A stretch of DNA of 64,000 nt from Kordiimonadales bacterium IMCC3096. GTDB lineage: Bacteria; Pseudomonadota; Alphaproteobacteria; Minwuiales; Minwuiaceae. Below the pieces are notes generated by a model, which ran no database searches, had not been told where the DNA came from, and saw only the letters and a program-made list of their open reading frames with translations. Location: positions 4,002,115 to 4,066,114 of the forward strand of contig CP018227.1 of NCBI GenBank assembly GCA_016865035.1, given 5' to 3'. A program made the translations under genes and the position numbers. Positions 26,959 to 36,559 of this stretch are shown piece after piece (the first letter of the stretch is position 1; each line of letters starts with the position of its first letter).

Positions 26959-27834
26959 ATGGGCATGGCTGATGAAGCCAACGCGAGCCTGGACAAGCTG
27001 AGGGCCGACATCGACCGGATCGATCAGGAGCTGCACGCCCTGTTGCGGGAGCGCGCCGCGGTCGTGAAGCGTGTCGGGCTGGCCAAGCGTGCCTCCGGCG
27101 GTGCCGCCGCGCCGATCGTGCGTCCGGGCCGGGAGGCCAATGTCATCCGTGCCCTGGTCAAGCGACATGACGGTGCCATGCCTGTCGCCTCGGTCGCCCG
27201 CATCTGGCGCGAACTGATCGCCGATGCCTGCCAGATGCAGTCCCCCTTCCGCATCGCGCTGCATGCGCCGGAGCGGTCCATCAGCCACTGGGACGTGGTT
27301 CGGAACCATTTCGGCACCATTGCCCCCATCACACTGTGCGGCAGCGCACAGCGAGTCCTGCAGGAGCTTGAGACGCCGGGTACCATCGGCGTCCTGCCCT
27401 GGCCGGATCACGATGTTCCGTCACCCTGGTGGCCGCACATGGCTACATCCGACCTTTCGGCCAGCGTCGTCACCGCACTGCCGTTCTTCGAGAGCGCCAC
27501 GGGCCACTTCGAGGACCGCAAGCTGATGGTCGTCGCGACCTATCCGGCGGAGGAATCCGGCGACGACACCAGCTATGTGGTCGTGCAGACCGACCCTGAG
27601 CTCAGCCGGACCCGCCTCGGCGGCCTGCTGGACCGGCATGGTCTTTCCGGCCACGTGATCGCGACCAGCGGCCGGGAGGATGATTTCAAGCAGTTGCTGG
27701 AGATCGATGGTTTCGTCAGTCGTGGTGACCCCCGCATCGCCGCACTGGAGCAACAGTCGGAAGGCCAGATCCACCGGGCCATTCCGATCGGGGCCGCGGC
27801 CCGGCCAGTCGGGATGCTCGACAGCCGGGGCTGA
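26959..27834 (+). CDS. AroQ-type chorismate mutase with C-terminal extension
   Basis: A 291-residue protein. Residues about 10-95 are an AroQ chorismate mutase helical domain (LRADIDRIDQELHALLRERAAVVKRVGLAK, with Arg, Lys and later REANVIRAL positions as expected), converting chorismate to prephenate. The remaining 195 residues are unusual: there is no Thr-Arg-Phe motif of prephenate dehydratase, but DTSYVVVQTDPELSRTRLGG and LEIDGFVSRGDPRIAAL look like an ACT-type regulatory fold. I infer an inactive or regulatory remnant of a PheA-like enzyme, perhaps sensing an aromatic amino acid. First of three aromatic biosynthesis genes. Confidence 0.82.
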   Translation: MGMADEANASLDKLRADIDRIDQELHALLRERAAVVKRVGLAKRASGGAAAPIVRPGREANVIRALVKRHDGAMPVASVARIWRELIADACQMQSPFRIALHAPERSISHWDVVRNHFGTIAPITLCGSAQRVLQELETPGTIGVLPWPDHDVPSPWWPHMATSDLSASVVTALPFFESATGHFEDRKLMVVATYPAEESGDDTSYVVVQTDPELSRTRLGGLLDRHGLSGHVIATSGREDDFKQLLEIDGFVSRGDPRIAALEQQSEGQIHRAIPIGAAARPVGMLDSRG

Positions 27835-27923
27835 CGCCGCTCTGGACCCTGCGCCCTTGCAGTGCTATCGCGCCCTTGCACGGTCCTGTCCCGTGCCGAG
27901 GTGCTATCCTGAGGTTTGCCGCC

Positions 27924-29015
27924 ATGACCACGCCAACACCACAACCCGGCCTGATGCAGATCACCCCTTACAAGGGGGGTGAATCGGAGCTTGAGGGTCT
28001 GGACAACGTCCGCAAGCTGTCCGCAAACGAGACGCCGCTGGGTGCCAGCCCGCGCGCCATCGCGGCCCTGAAGGAAATGGCCGAGACGGTGCATCGCTAT
28101 CCGGACGGCGGGGCGGTGCGCCTGCGGCAGATGCTGGGGCAGCGTTTCGGCCTGCCCGCGGACAATCTGATCTGTGGCAATGGCTCCGATGAGCTGATCG
28201 GTCTGATCACCTCCGCCTATGCCGGTGTCGGTGACGAAGTGCTCTACAGCCGTCACGGCTTCCTGATGTACCCGATCGCCGCCATGGCAAACGGGGCAAC
28301 CCCGGTCGCGGCGCCCGAGACGGATTTCTGCGCCGATGTCGATGCGCTGCTGGCCGCAGTGACGCCACGCACCCGCATCCTGTTTCTCGCGAACCCCAAC
28401 AATCCGACCGGAACCTACCTGTCGCGTGACGAGGTTGCGCGCCTGCGCGACGGCCTGCGCGACGACATCCTGCTGGTCATCGACGCGGCCTACGCCGAAT
28501 ACGTCGGCAAGAACGACTACGACTCCGGCGCGGCGCTGGTCGCGAAGCATGACAATGTCATCATGACGCGCACCTTCTCCAAGATCTTCGGACTGGCCGG
28601 ACTGCGGGTCGGCTGGGCCTATGCGGCACCGGAGATCATCAGCGTGCTGCATCGTGCACGGGGGCCGTTCAACACCAACCTGATGGCGCAGGCGGCGGCG
28701 ATTGCCGCGCTGGAGGATACCGCGCATCTGGATGCGGCACGGGCGCACAACGACCGCTGGCTGCCCTGGATGACCGACAAGCTGCAGGCTCTTGGCTTCG
28801 ATGTGCCGCCGTCCATCGGCAATTTCGTCCTCGCCCGCTTTCCCGGTGGCCCGGATCAGGCGAATGCGGCGGATGCCTACCTGCGGGCGCGCGGCATCAT
28901 CCTGCGCCAGATGGGCGGCTACGGGCTGCCTGAAGCCCTGCGCATCACCATCGGCACCAAGGCGGACAATGAGGCGGTTGTTGCGGCCCTGCAGCAGTTC
29001 CTGACCGAAGGATGA
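27924..29015 (+). CDS. hisC: Histidinol-phosphate/aromatic aminotransferase (HisC family)
   Basis: A 363-residue class I/II PLP aminotransferase. KLSANETPLGASPRA, NGSDELIGLI, NPNNPTGTYL, DAAYAEYV and the PLP lysine in TRTFSKIFGLAGLRVGWAY are all HisC marks. Sitting between chorismate mutase and prephenate dehydrogenase, it probably acts as an aromatic (prephenate, phenylpyruvate or hydroxyphenylpyruvate) aminotransferase, as such paralogues do, possibly also on histidinol phosphate. ATG 27924 has GAGGT eight bases upstream. Its stop overlaps the next start (ATGA). Confidence 0.9.
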   Translation: MTTPTPQPGLMQITPYKGGESELEGLDNVRKLSANETPLGASPRAIAALKEMAETVHRYPDGGAVRLRQMLGQRFGLPADNLICGNGSDELIGLITSAYAGVGDEVLYSRHGFLMYPIAAMANGATPVAAPETDFCADVDALLAAVTPRTRILFLANPNNPTGTYLSRDEVARLRDGLRDDILLVIDAAYAEYVGKNDYDSGAALVAKHDNVIMTRTFSKIFGLAGLRVGWAYAAPEIISVLHRARGPFNTNLMAQAAAIAALEDTAHLDAARAHNDRWLPWMTDKLQALGFDVPPSIGNFVLARFPGGPDQANAADAYLRARGIILRQMGGYGLPEALRITIGTKADNEAVVAALQQFLTEG

Positions 29016-29956
29016 GTGATTTCATTCCGTTTCGGCGGCTGACCCTGATCGGGATCGGCCTCATCGCCTCGTCCATTGCACGCGCCGCGCGGGTGGACGG
29101 GCTGGCGGAGGAGATCGTCTGTGCTACGCCCGATGCCGACCATCGGGCACGGGCCCTGCGTTCCGGCCTGGTGGACCAGGCCTTCGCGAGCAATGCGGAG
29201 GCCGTGGTCGGATCCGATCTGGTGATTATCTGCACACCGGTCGGTGTCATGGGCACCGTGGCGGCGGAAGTCGGACCTGCCCTTGAGGCGGGCGCAATCC
29301 TCTCCGATGTCGGGTCGGTGAAGGATGGTGTCGTTCGCGCGGTCGGACCGCATGTTCCTTCGCACGCCCACTTCGTTCCGGCACACCCGATCGCAGGCAC
29401 GGAGAATTCCGGGCCGGATGCCGGGTTTGCCAGCCTGTTCCGTGGTCGCTGGTGCATCCTCACGCCCCTTCCCGGGGGCGATGCCGAAGCGACCGAACGT
29501 CTGAGCAGCTTCTGGGTTGCGATGGGCGCTCTGGTGGAGACCATGGACACGAAGCACCACGATCAGGTGCTGGCCATCACCAGTCATATCCCGCATCTGA
29601 TCGCCTACAACATCGTGGGCACGGCGGATGACATGGAGGCGGTCACGAAGTCCGAGGTGATCAAGTTCTCAGCCGCCGGTTTCCGCGATTTCACCCGCAT
29701 TGCCGCGTCTGACCCGACCATGTGGCGCGACGTGTTCCTGAACAACCGGGAGGCCGTGCTGGAGATGCTGGGCCGCTTCACGGAGGATCTGGCCGCCCTG
29801 CAACGGGCGATCCGCTGGTCCGACGGCGACGCCCTGTTCGACCTGTTCACCCGCACCCGCGACATCCGTCGCGCGATCATCGACGCGGGTCAGGAAACCG
29901 ATGTGCCCGACTTCGGCCGGCACGTGGCGGAGGAACCGGACCTGCCCAAGGCGTGA
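29012..29956 (+). CDS. tyrC: Prephenate/arogenate dehydrogenase family protein
   Basis: A 314-residue NAD(P) dehydrogenase of tyrosine biosynthesis. The nucleotide-binding start is LTLIGIGLIASSIARAAR; the family signature HPIAGTENSGPDAG follows (His and Gly-Thr), and later HHDQVLAITSHIPHLIAYN. It oxidatively decarboxylates prephenate (to hydroxyphenylpyruvate) or arogenate (to tyrosine). Coupled to the aminotransferase gene by a four-base overlap. Its last 80 bases overlap the end of the convergent dioxygenase gene. Confidence 0.92.
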   Translation: MSDFIPFRRLTLIGIGLIASSIARAARVDGLAEEIVCATPDADHRARALRSGLVDQAFASNAEAVVGSDLVIICTPVGVMGTVAAEVGPALEAGAILSDVGSVKDGVVRAVGPHVPSHAHFVPAHPIAGTENSGPDAGFASLFRGRWCILTPLPGGDAEATERLSSFWVAMGALVETMDTKHHDQVLAITSHIPHLIAYNIVGTADDMEAVTKSEVIKFSAAGFRDFTRIAASDPTMWRDVFLNNREAVLEMLGRFTEDLAALQRAIRWSDGDALFDLFTRTRDIRRAIIDAGQETDVPDFGRHVAEEPDLPKA

Positions 29957-30809
29957 CACTCGCGAGGCCGTCGCGGGCACCGGCGGAGATGCAGATGCTG
30001 GCCAGCGTGCGTTCCTGCTCATAGGGCCAGGACCGCCCCCGGTGCAGGGTGGCGCGTTCATCCCATACCAGCAGGTCTCCCGGTTGCCAGACATGGCTGT
30101 AGACCATGGCCGGGCGCGTGGCGAAATCGATCAGTTCATCGATCAGGGCCAGCCCTGCATCCGGTTCCATGCCTTCGACACCACAGGCGTGGGAGGCGAT
30201 ATAGAGCGAGTCCGTGCCATTCACGGGGTTGCGCCAAAGCGACCGCCAGAGCTGGTCGCCCCAGCGGTTCATTTCCGGGCGAGCGGCAAGTTCCCCGGAG
30301 ATGCGTGCCCGCGAGTGCGCAAGCCTGTGTCTGAATATGGCCCCCTGCGTCCGTGCCTTCAGGTCCCGCGGCATGTCGGCCCAGGCGACGCGGGTGGACA
30401 CCAGCTCCGTCTCGCCACCTTCCGACGGCAGGACACGGGCCGCCAGCAGGTTGGCGAGCGCTGGCACCGGCAGGAAGGTGCTGTCGGTGTGCCAGAGCTG
30501 ATTCCCGGTCAGATTGAGGGTATGCAGGCTGTCAGGCGCAGCGACGGTTCCGTCGGCCAGCCGGTTGGTGACATTGTCCATCCGCGGATCAGGCCCATTC
30601 GCGCCCATGGAGCGATCCTCGACCGGACCGAATAGCGCGCCGAAGCGAAGGTGCGCCGCATCATCGAGGTCCTGGTTCCGGAAGAGCAGCAGGGAGTGTT
30701 CCTCGAACGCTGCCCTGATCCGCCCGAAAAGTGGCCCCGCACGCACCTGGCGCACGTCAACATCCAGGACCTCCACCCCGAAGCGATCATGCAACGGGGC
30801 CAGTTTCAT
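29877..30809 (-). CDS. TfdA-like Fe(II)/2-oxoglutarate dioxygenase
   Basis: A 310-residue TauD/TfdA-family enzyme. His107 and Asp109 are in LWHTDSTFLPVPA, the distal His in WDERATLHRGRSW, with nearby arginines for 2-oxoglutarate. GNQLWHTDS and GGETELVSTRVAWADMP place it nearer TfdA (aryloxyacetate or similar acids) than taurine dioxygenase. Its start overlaps the hflX stop (ATGA), so it is translated with hflX. The last 27 or so residues, after ICISAGARDGLA, are Pro/Arg-rich and read antisense through the end of tyrC; they look like an extension caused by loss of the original stop. Confidence 0.85.
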   Translation of the reverse strand: MKLAPLHDRFGVEVLDVDVRQVRAGPLFGRIRAAFEEHSLLLFRNQDLDDAAHLRFGALFGPVEDRSMGANGPDPRMDNVTNRLADGTVAAPDSLHTLNLTGNQLWHTDSTFLPVPALANLLAARVLPSEGGETELVSTRVAWADMPRDLKARTQGAIFRHRLAHSRARISGELAARPEMNRWGDQLWRSLWRNPVNGTDSLYIASHACGVEGMEPDAGLALIDELIDFATRPAMVYSHVWQPGDLLVWDERATLHRGRSWPYEQERTLASICISAGARDGLASVTPWAGPVPPPRAGRSRAHRFPDPRR

Positions 30810-32104
30810 GATCCGGGATGCTCCTTGGCCCAGCGTCCGGCGTCGGCCGGGGACATGCGGACCGTCAGGCTGATCGCCTGTTCCCCGTCCTGCCGCGACA
30901 GGATCTCGCTGTTCCGGTAGAGCCAGGCGAGAGACGCGCCATCGGCGGGATCGACCGTCGTCACGACCTCGACCTTGGTGCGGGCGATGCGGCGGGCGAT
31001 TTCTGCCGCCAGATCATCCAGCCCCTCCCCCGTGATCGCGGAGACAAGCACGCCGGGGAACTTCCGTGCCGCAGCCTCGTCAGCCACAGCCTGTCGGGTC
31101 TCCGCATCCAGCAGGTCGATCTTGTTGTAGACCTCCACGATCCGCGGTGTGTCGCCGGGGTCGATGCCCAGTCCCTCCAGCACGCCAGCCACATCGGCGG
31201 CCTGCGCCTGGCTGTCCGGCTGGGCGGCATCGCGGACATGCAGGATGATGTCGGCCTCCACCACCTCCTCCAGCGTCGCGGAGAAGGCGGCGACAAGCTG
31301 GGTCGGCAGGTCGGCAACGAACCCCACCGTGTCGGAGAGGATCACCGGGCGCCCGTCCGACAGGGTCACGGCCCGCATCGTCGGGTCCAGTGTCGCGAAG
31401 AGCTGGTCACGGGCATAGACCTTCGCGCCGCTGAGATGATTGAACAGCGTGGACTTGCCGGCATTGGTGTAGCCAACCAGCGCCACGACCGGGAACGGCA
31501 CGTCCTGTCGGGGTTTCCGGTGCAGGCCGCGGGTGCGCTTGACGTGTTCCAGGTCGGATTTCAGTCGCACGATACGTTCATCGATCAGACGCCGGTCGAT
31601 CTCGATCTGCGATTCACCCGGGCCGCCGAGGAATCCTGCACCGCCGCGCTGCCGTTCCAGATGGGTCCAGGACCGCACCAGGCGGGAACGCTGGTACTGC
31701 AGATGTGCGAGTTCGACCTGCAGCCGCCCTTCCCGCGTGCGGGCCCGGGCACCGAATATCTCCAGAATCAGACCGGTACGGTCGATCACCTTCGCCCCGA
31801 CCGCCCGCTCCAGATTGCGCTGCTGCGTCGGCGAGAGAGTGGCGTCGACCACGACCAGTTCCAGTTCCTGTGCCTCCACGGCGGCCGCGATCTCGGCCAC
31901 CTTGCCGCCGCCGATCAGGGTCGACGGGCGGGGATTGTCGAGACGCAGGGATTCCGCGTGGCGCACATCCAGCTGGATGGCGTCACAGAGGCCAACAGCC
32001 TCCTCCAGCGCCACCGAAGGCTCCCGTGTTGCCTCCATCGGCAACCAGGGATCGATCAGCAGCGTTCGGGCACCAACGGCACCCGTTCCATGTTGTTCAG
32101 TCAA
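30806..32104 (-). CDS. hflX: Ribosome-associated GTPase HflX
   Basis: A 432-residue GTPase that rescues or splits stalled 70S ribosomes. The N-terminal HflX domain (LDNPRPSTLIGGGKVAEIA, VVDATLSPTQQRNLE) is followed by a glycine-rich linker (GGAGFLGGPGESQIE) and the G domain: GYTNAGKSTLFNHLSG (G1), DTVGFV (G3) and NKIDLL (G4). Length is normal. It follows hfq by 35 bases, a classic partnership, and its stop is fused to the dioxygenase start. Confidence 0.95.
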   Translation of the reverse strand: MTEQHGTGAVGARTLLIDPWLPMEATREPSVALEEAVGLCDAIQLDVRHAESLRLDNPRPSTLIGGGKVAEIAAAVEAQELELVVVDATLSPTQQRNLERAVGAKVIDRTGLILEIFGARARTREGRLQVELAHLQYQRSRLVRSWTHLERQRGGAGFLGGPGESQIEIDRRLIDERIVRLKSDLEHVKRTRGLHRKPRQDVPFPVVALVGYTNAGKSTLFNHLSGAKVYARDQLFATLDPTMRAVTLSDGRPVILSDTVGFVADLPTQLVAAFSATLEEVVEADIILHVRDAAQPDSQAQAADVAGVLEGLGIDPGDTPRIVEVYNKIDLLDAETRQAVADEAAARKFPGVLVSAITGEGLDDLAAEIARRIARTKVEVVTTVDPADGASLAWLYRNSEILSRQDGEQAISLTVRMSPADAGRWAKEHPGS

Positions 32105-32139
32105 ATGTCAGTCTTTCCAGAGGGTTCCGGCGCAGACCA

Positions 32140-32388
32140 TCATGCAGACGGTGCCGGAATATGCTCGAAAAGGTCGACAGGCTGTGAAGGCATTACCGTG
32201 GAAATCGCATGCTTGTAGACAAGTTGAACCTGGGCGTCCCGGCGCAGCAGTACACAGAAATTGTCGAACCAGCTGATCATGCCCTGAAGCTTGACGCCAT
32301 TCACCAGAAACACGGTGACCGGCACCTTGTTCTTCCGAACATGATTCAGGAATACATCCTGTACATTCTGCGGACGCTCGCTTGCCAT
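32140..32388 (-). CDS. hfq: RNA chaperone Hfq
   Basis: An 82-residue Sm-like protein. [40 protein letters not shown] and the Sm2 motif [10 protein letters not shown] match alphaproteobacterial Hfq. The hexamer pairs small RNAs with mRNAs. The frame extends upstream to 32529, but only the sequence from ATG 32388 is conserved. Located between dat and hflX in the usual alphaproteobacterial order; the 198-base gap upstream leaves room for its own promoter. Confidence 0.97.
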   Translation of the reverse strand: MASERPQNVQDVFLNHVRKNKVPVTVFLVNGVKLQGMISWFDNFCVLLRRDAQVQLVYKHAISTVMPSQPVDLFEHIPAPSA

Positions 32389-32586
32389 TTGCGTCGTTCC
32401 TTCTTTTTGTTCCGGCCCGCACCGGCTTCTTGGAAGCCTCGAACACGTGCAACCGGAAGAGCTACTATACAACTCTACACTGGGATTTTTGCTGCCCCGC
32501 ACACAAGCCACCATTTTGCATAGCGGCAAACCGCTGCTGCCGGGGCATCAACCTGAGCGAGGACGCACCACAACTGTCAGTGGGAC

Positions 32587-33471
32587 TCAGATGGTCTTTC
32601 CTGCCGCCGCGTCAACCTGTTCCGACGCGACATAGTTGCGAAATATCTCAACCAGACGGGATGTCACACTGCCGGGACGCCCGTTGCCGATCACACGGTC
32701 ATCCACCTGGACAACAGGTGTGGCGAGGGCGGATGCACTGGTCAGGAACACCTCCCGCGCGCTCTTCAGCTCCTCGACCGTGAAGGGACGTTCGACAACC
32801 TCTATCCCCTCCCCCTCGACCAGGCTGATCAGGGACAGGCGGGTGATGCCGTTCAGGATGTCATGGCTGACGGGCCGGGTGACCAGCCGACCCTCGCCGT
32901 CAACGATCCAGGCGTTGGTGGAACTGCCCTCGGTCACGTAGCCATCCGCATCATACATGAAGGCCTCATGTGCACCGGCCTCCCGCGCGGACTGCTTGGC
33001 CAGGCAGTTGGGCAGCAACCCCACGGTCTTGATGTCGCACCGCGCCCAGCGCTGGTCCGGTGCGGTGATGACCTGCACCCCAACTTCGGCCTGCTTGCCC
33101 AGGCCGCCTGCGGGCTTGCTGTTGGCGTAGACGACAATCGCCGACTCCGGGTCCGCCGGGAATGCGTGGTCCCGCGGCGCGACACCGCGTGTGATCTGCA
33201 GATAGACGTGTCCGGTGCGGACCCGGTTACGACGGATCACTTCCTCGATCACCAGCGCGAGCGCACGGTCGGTCATGGGCGGCGTGATGCGCAGTTCCCG
33301 AAGGCTGCGTGCAAGACGTTCGCGATGGCCGATCCCGTCAATCTGCTTGCCGGCGATGACGGGAATCACCTCATAGACGCCATCGGCAAACTGATAGCCC
33401 CGGTCCTCCACATGCACGCTTGCCAGACCATGCGGAACGTACTGGCCGTTCACGAATGCCACTCTGCCCAC
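32587..33471 (-). CDS. dat: D-amino-acid transaminase (class IV PLP aminotransferase)
   Basis: A 294-residue fold-type IV aminotransferase. VNGQYVPHGLASVHVEDRGY and FADGVYEVIPV open the protein, the catalytic lysine is in CDIKTVGLLPNCLAKQ, and EGSSTNAWIV and LNGITRLSLISL bind PLP phosphate. Dat interconverts D-alanine and D-glutamate with their keto acids for cell-wall synthesis; a branched-chain (IlvE-like) or aminodeoxychorismate lyase activity is less likely. A dat-like gene between trk and hfq is standard for this locus. A D-glutamate link to the oxoprolinase operon is possible but speculative. Confidence 0.88.
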   Translation of the reverse strand: MGRVAFVNGQYVPHGLASVHVEDRGYQFADGVYEVIPVIAGKQIDGIGHRERLARSLRELRITPPMTDRALALVIEEVIRRNRVRTGHVYLQITRGVAPRDHAFPADPESAIVVYANSKPAGGLGKQAEVGVQVITAPDQRWARCDIKTVGLLPNCLAKQSAREAGAHEAFMYDADGYVTEGSSTNAWIVDGEGRLVTRPVSHDILNGITRLSLISLVEGEGIEVVERPFTVEELKSAREVFLTSASALATPVVQVDDRVIGNGRPGSVTSRLVEIFRNYVASEQVDAAAGKTI

Positions 33472-33516
33472 TGTGTTGATCCCGTACCTGTTGAAGCTCT
33501 TGCAAGGACTGGCGGC

Positions 33517-34977
33517 CTACCGCCCCCAGAACGACGGCATGAACAGACCGATCAGCGCCAGCAGTTCCAGACGGCCCGCCAGCATGCCGATCACGATACC
33601 TATTTTGGACACCGGGTCGAGACCGACGATCGAGATTGCCTCCACAGTGACATAGGTCGCCGCCTGCCCCGCATTGCTCATGGCACCAATGGCCAGGGCG
33701 AGCGCGGTCGGCAGGTCGTGCCCATCCAGATCGATCAGCAAGGCCAGAACAGCAACCGAAATGGCAAACAGGATCACATAGTTCCAGGCCGACCTTAAGA
33801 CAGCGGATTCAACACGATATCCGCCATAGCTGACCAGCTTGATGCCGTTCGGAAACGACAGGCGCGCCAGTTCGGCGCCGCCCTGGCGGATCAGCAGCGC
33901 AAAGCGCATGAGCTTGAAGCCCCCCGCTGTCGAGCCTGCGGCACCGCCGATCATCATCAGGGTCAGCAGGACAACGGACACGCCGGTCGGCCAGGGAACG
34001 TCGATCACACCGGACTCCATGGAAAGTCCCACGAAACCTGTCGTCGAGGCGACGGACGCGACCGAGAAAAGTGCGGCCCCCAGCGATTCCAGCGGATCGC
34101 CGCCCGTGGCTGACGCATGAACCAGCGCGATGAGCGCCGCCGATATCAGGCAGAGCCGGCCGAAGGCCCTGAACTCGGGATCGGCGTAATAGACCCGCCA
34201 CCGACCGTGGCAGGCCGCCCAGTGCAGCGTGAAGTTCAGTGCCGAGCCCCACATGAAGACGACCAGGATCGCCATGCTGATGGAGGAGAACCCGGCCACA
34301 CCCTCGGACGAGGTGACGAAGCCGCCCGTCGAGATCGTGCTCATGGCATAGCAGAGGGCATCAAATGGCCGCACGCCGCTGAGCCAGAGCAGCAGCGCAC
34401 AGGTCAGCGTCATGATGCTGTAGACCCACCAGATCGCGGAGAGTGTGTCCTTCAGGCGTCCCGAGAGCGCCGTGCTGTCGCCGGCCGGAATGGCGCTGCG
34501 GTATACCGCCAGCCCGCCCAGGCCGAAAAGGCCCAGCAGCACGACGGCGAGCATGATGGTGGCCAGCCCCCCCATCCACTGCAACTCGGCCCGCCAGAAC
34601 AGCAGCGACCGCGGCAGCGCTTCAGGCGTGTCAAAGACACTGAAACCGGTGGTCGTGAGACCGGACATGGATTCCAGGAAGGCATCCAGCGGATCGGCAA
34701 CCGTCAGAAACGGCAGGGCACCGAAGACCGGCAGCATGACCCAGATCATGACGGCGAGCAGAAATGCCTCCCGCCGACCGGTACGGCGATGCGTGGAACT
34801 CAGGGAGACGACAGTCAGCGCGCCCCCGACCATGGCCGTGATCAGGGCCGAGACGAGGAAGGTGAAGGGTGTTCCCGTCTCCCCGTAGAACAGCGCGACG
34901 GGAATCGGCAGCAACATGGCTGCGGCGAAGATCACCGTGGACCAGCCAAAGATCGCTATGACAGCCGTCAGCGCCAT
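33517..34977 (-). CDS. trkH: Potassium uptake protein TrkH
   Basis: A 486-residue membrane protein built of four M1-P-M2 channel repeats. Selectivity-filter-like segments are visible: SMSGLTTTGFSVFD, CYAMSTISTGGFVTS, ASVASTTGFVGLS and AIGAMSNAGQA. It forms the K+ pore, with TrkA (next gene upstream, 52 bases) as its cytoplasmic gate. Part of the nitrogen/potassium block, probably transcribed with ntrX-trkA. Confidence 0.95.
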   Translation of the reverse strand: MALTAVIAIFGWSTVIFAAAMLLPIPVALFYGETGTPFTFLVSALITAMVGGALTVVSLSSTHRRTGRREAFLLAVMIWVMLPVFGALPFLTVADPLDAFLESMSGLTTTGFSVFDTPEALPRSLLFWRAELQWMGGLATIMLAVVLLGLFGLGGLAVYRSAIPAGDSTALSGRLKDTLSAIWWVYSIMTLTCALLLWLSGVRPFDALCYAMSTISTGGFVTSSEGVAGFSSISMAILVVFMWGSALNFTLHWAACHGRWRVYYADPEFRAFGRLCLISAALIALVHASATGGDPLESLGAALFSVASVASTTGFVGLSMESGVIDVPWPTGVSVVLLTLMMIGGAAGSTAGGFKLMRFALLIRQGGAELARLSFPNGIKLVSYGGYRVESAVLRSAWNYVILFAISVAVLALLIDLDGHDLPTALALAIGAMSNAGQAATYVTVEAISIVGLDPVSKIGIVIGMLAGRLELLALIGLFMPSFWGR

Positions 34978-35029
34978 GCCCGATTTCCCTGCCTGTGCTG
35001 CGACCTGCGCATCATGTGATGGTGGTCTG

Positions 35030-36406
35030 TCAGAAGAAGTCGAGACCGACGGCCAGCAGCTTCTCCAGTTTCTTCACGCTTTCCCTCAGGGCGAAGAAGA
35101 TCACCCGGTCATCGCGTTCGATGACCATGGTTCCCCGCGGTTTCAGTACCGCCTTGCGGCGCACCACGGCACCGATGATGACCCCCTCCGGCAGCGCGAT
35201 TTCCCGCAATGGCTTGCCGACGAGAGCGGATGTTTCAAGCGCCTCCGCCTCCATGACCTCCGCCACGCCGTCACGCAGCGAATAGACACTCTTGATCCGC
35301 CCGCGCCGGACATGGCGCAGGATACTTGAAACCGTCGTGGCGCGGGGGTCAATGGCGACGTCGATGCCCAGCGATCCCACCAGCGACTGATAGGCCTGGT
35401 TGTTCACCAGCGTGATGGCCGTGTCACAGCCAAGCTGCTTGGCCATCAGTGATGCAAGGATATTGGTCTCGTCGTCATTGGTCAGCGCGACGATGGCATG
35501 GGCGGAGGCAATGTTGGCCTCTTCCATGATCTCCGTATCCAGCGCGTTGCCACAGATCACGACGGCCTTGTCCAGTTTCTCGGCCACCAGTTCCGCCCGT
35601 GCCCTGTCCGCCTCCACGATCTTCAGATTGACCCGGCCTTCCTGGTGTTCCAGCGCATTGCCGAGGAAGAGTCCGATGTTGCCGCCGCCCACGATCACGA
35701 CCCTCTGGGCCTCATTCTCGTCATGGCCGAACAGGGGCATGGCGCGGGCCGCATGGTCGGTGTCGACCACGAAGTAGACATCATCCCCGGGCAGCATCTG
35801 GTCAACGGAGGTGGGAACGAACAGTTTCCCCGCCCGCACGATGCCGGTGACGATGATGTTCAGGTTCGGGAACAGTTCGGTGAGCTGACGAAGCTGCTGG
35901 TGCGCGATGGGGCAGTCATTGTCGATATGGACGCCGATCATCCGGACCAGATCGTCGGCGAAAGGCAGCATGTCGAATGCGCCCGGCATGTGCAGGGCGC
36001 GATTCACCGCTTCGGCCACCTCCCGCTCCGGCGAGATGATCACGTCGATGGGCATGTGGTCACGGGTGAAGAGATTGGAGAACGAGGGGCGGAGATAGCT
36101 CTGCGCCCGGATGCGGGCAATCTTGGTCGGCACATCGAAGATCGAATGTGCCACCTGGCAGGCCACCATGTTGACCTCGTCCGCGAAGGTCACGGCGACC
36201 AGCATGTCGGCGTCGGCAGCCCCTGCCCGGTCCAGCATGTCGGGGTGCGAGGCAAAGCCCACCAGCCCCTGGACGTCATATGCCTCACTGATCCGGCGGA
36301 TCAGTTCAGGGGACTGGTCGATGATGGTCACGTCGTTGCGCTCCGCCGCCAGATGGCGCGCAATGTTGGACCCGACCTGTCCCGCTCCGCAGACAATCAC
36401 CTTCAT
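35030..36406 (-). CDS. trkA: Trk potassium transporter NAD-binding subunit TrkA
   Basis: A 458-residue cytoplasmic regulator with two RCK_N/RCK_C repeats. The first Rossmann motif is MKVIVCGAGQVGSNIARHLA, the second VVIVGGGNIGLFLGNALE near residue 230. It binds NAD(H)/ATP and gates TrkH. I chose ATG 36406 because the glycine motif directly follows; nine earlier codons (from 36433) are not conserved. Confidence 0.95.
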   Translation of the reverse strand: MKVIVCGAGQVGSNIARHLAAERNDVTIIDQSPELIRRISEAYDVQGLVGFASHPDMLDRAGAADADMLVAVTFADEVNMVACQVAHSIFDVPTKIARIRAQSYLRPSFSNLFTRDHMPIDVIISPEREVAEAVNRALHMPGAFDMLPFADDLVRMIGVHIDNDCPIAHQQLRQLTELFPNLNIIVTGIVRAGKLFVPTSVDQMLPGDDVYFVVDTDHAARAMPLFGHDENEAQRVVIVGGGNIGLFLGNALEHQEGRVNLKIVEADRARAELVAEKLDKAVVICGNALDTEIMEEANIASAHAIVALTNDDETNILASLMAKQLGCDTAITLVNNQAYQSLVGSLGIDVAIDPRATTVSSILRHVRRGRIKSVYSLRDGVAEVMEAEALETSALVGKPLREIALPEGVIIGAVVRRKAVLKPRGTMVIERDDRVIFFALRESVKKLEKLLAVGLDFF

Positions 36407-36559
36407 GAAACGCCAACCCGTCGACTGCAGCATCGCGACGCGAACGGAATTGTCCGGGCCGACAACGCATCCTAGTGGGATTCAGCTTGTGATGGAATTC
36501 GAACCGTTTTCCGCTGCGGAACCTACTGACGCGGCCCACGGGTGGAGATGCTGTCCGAT

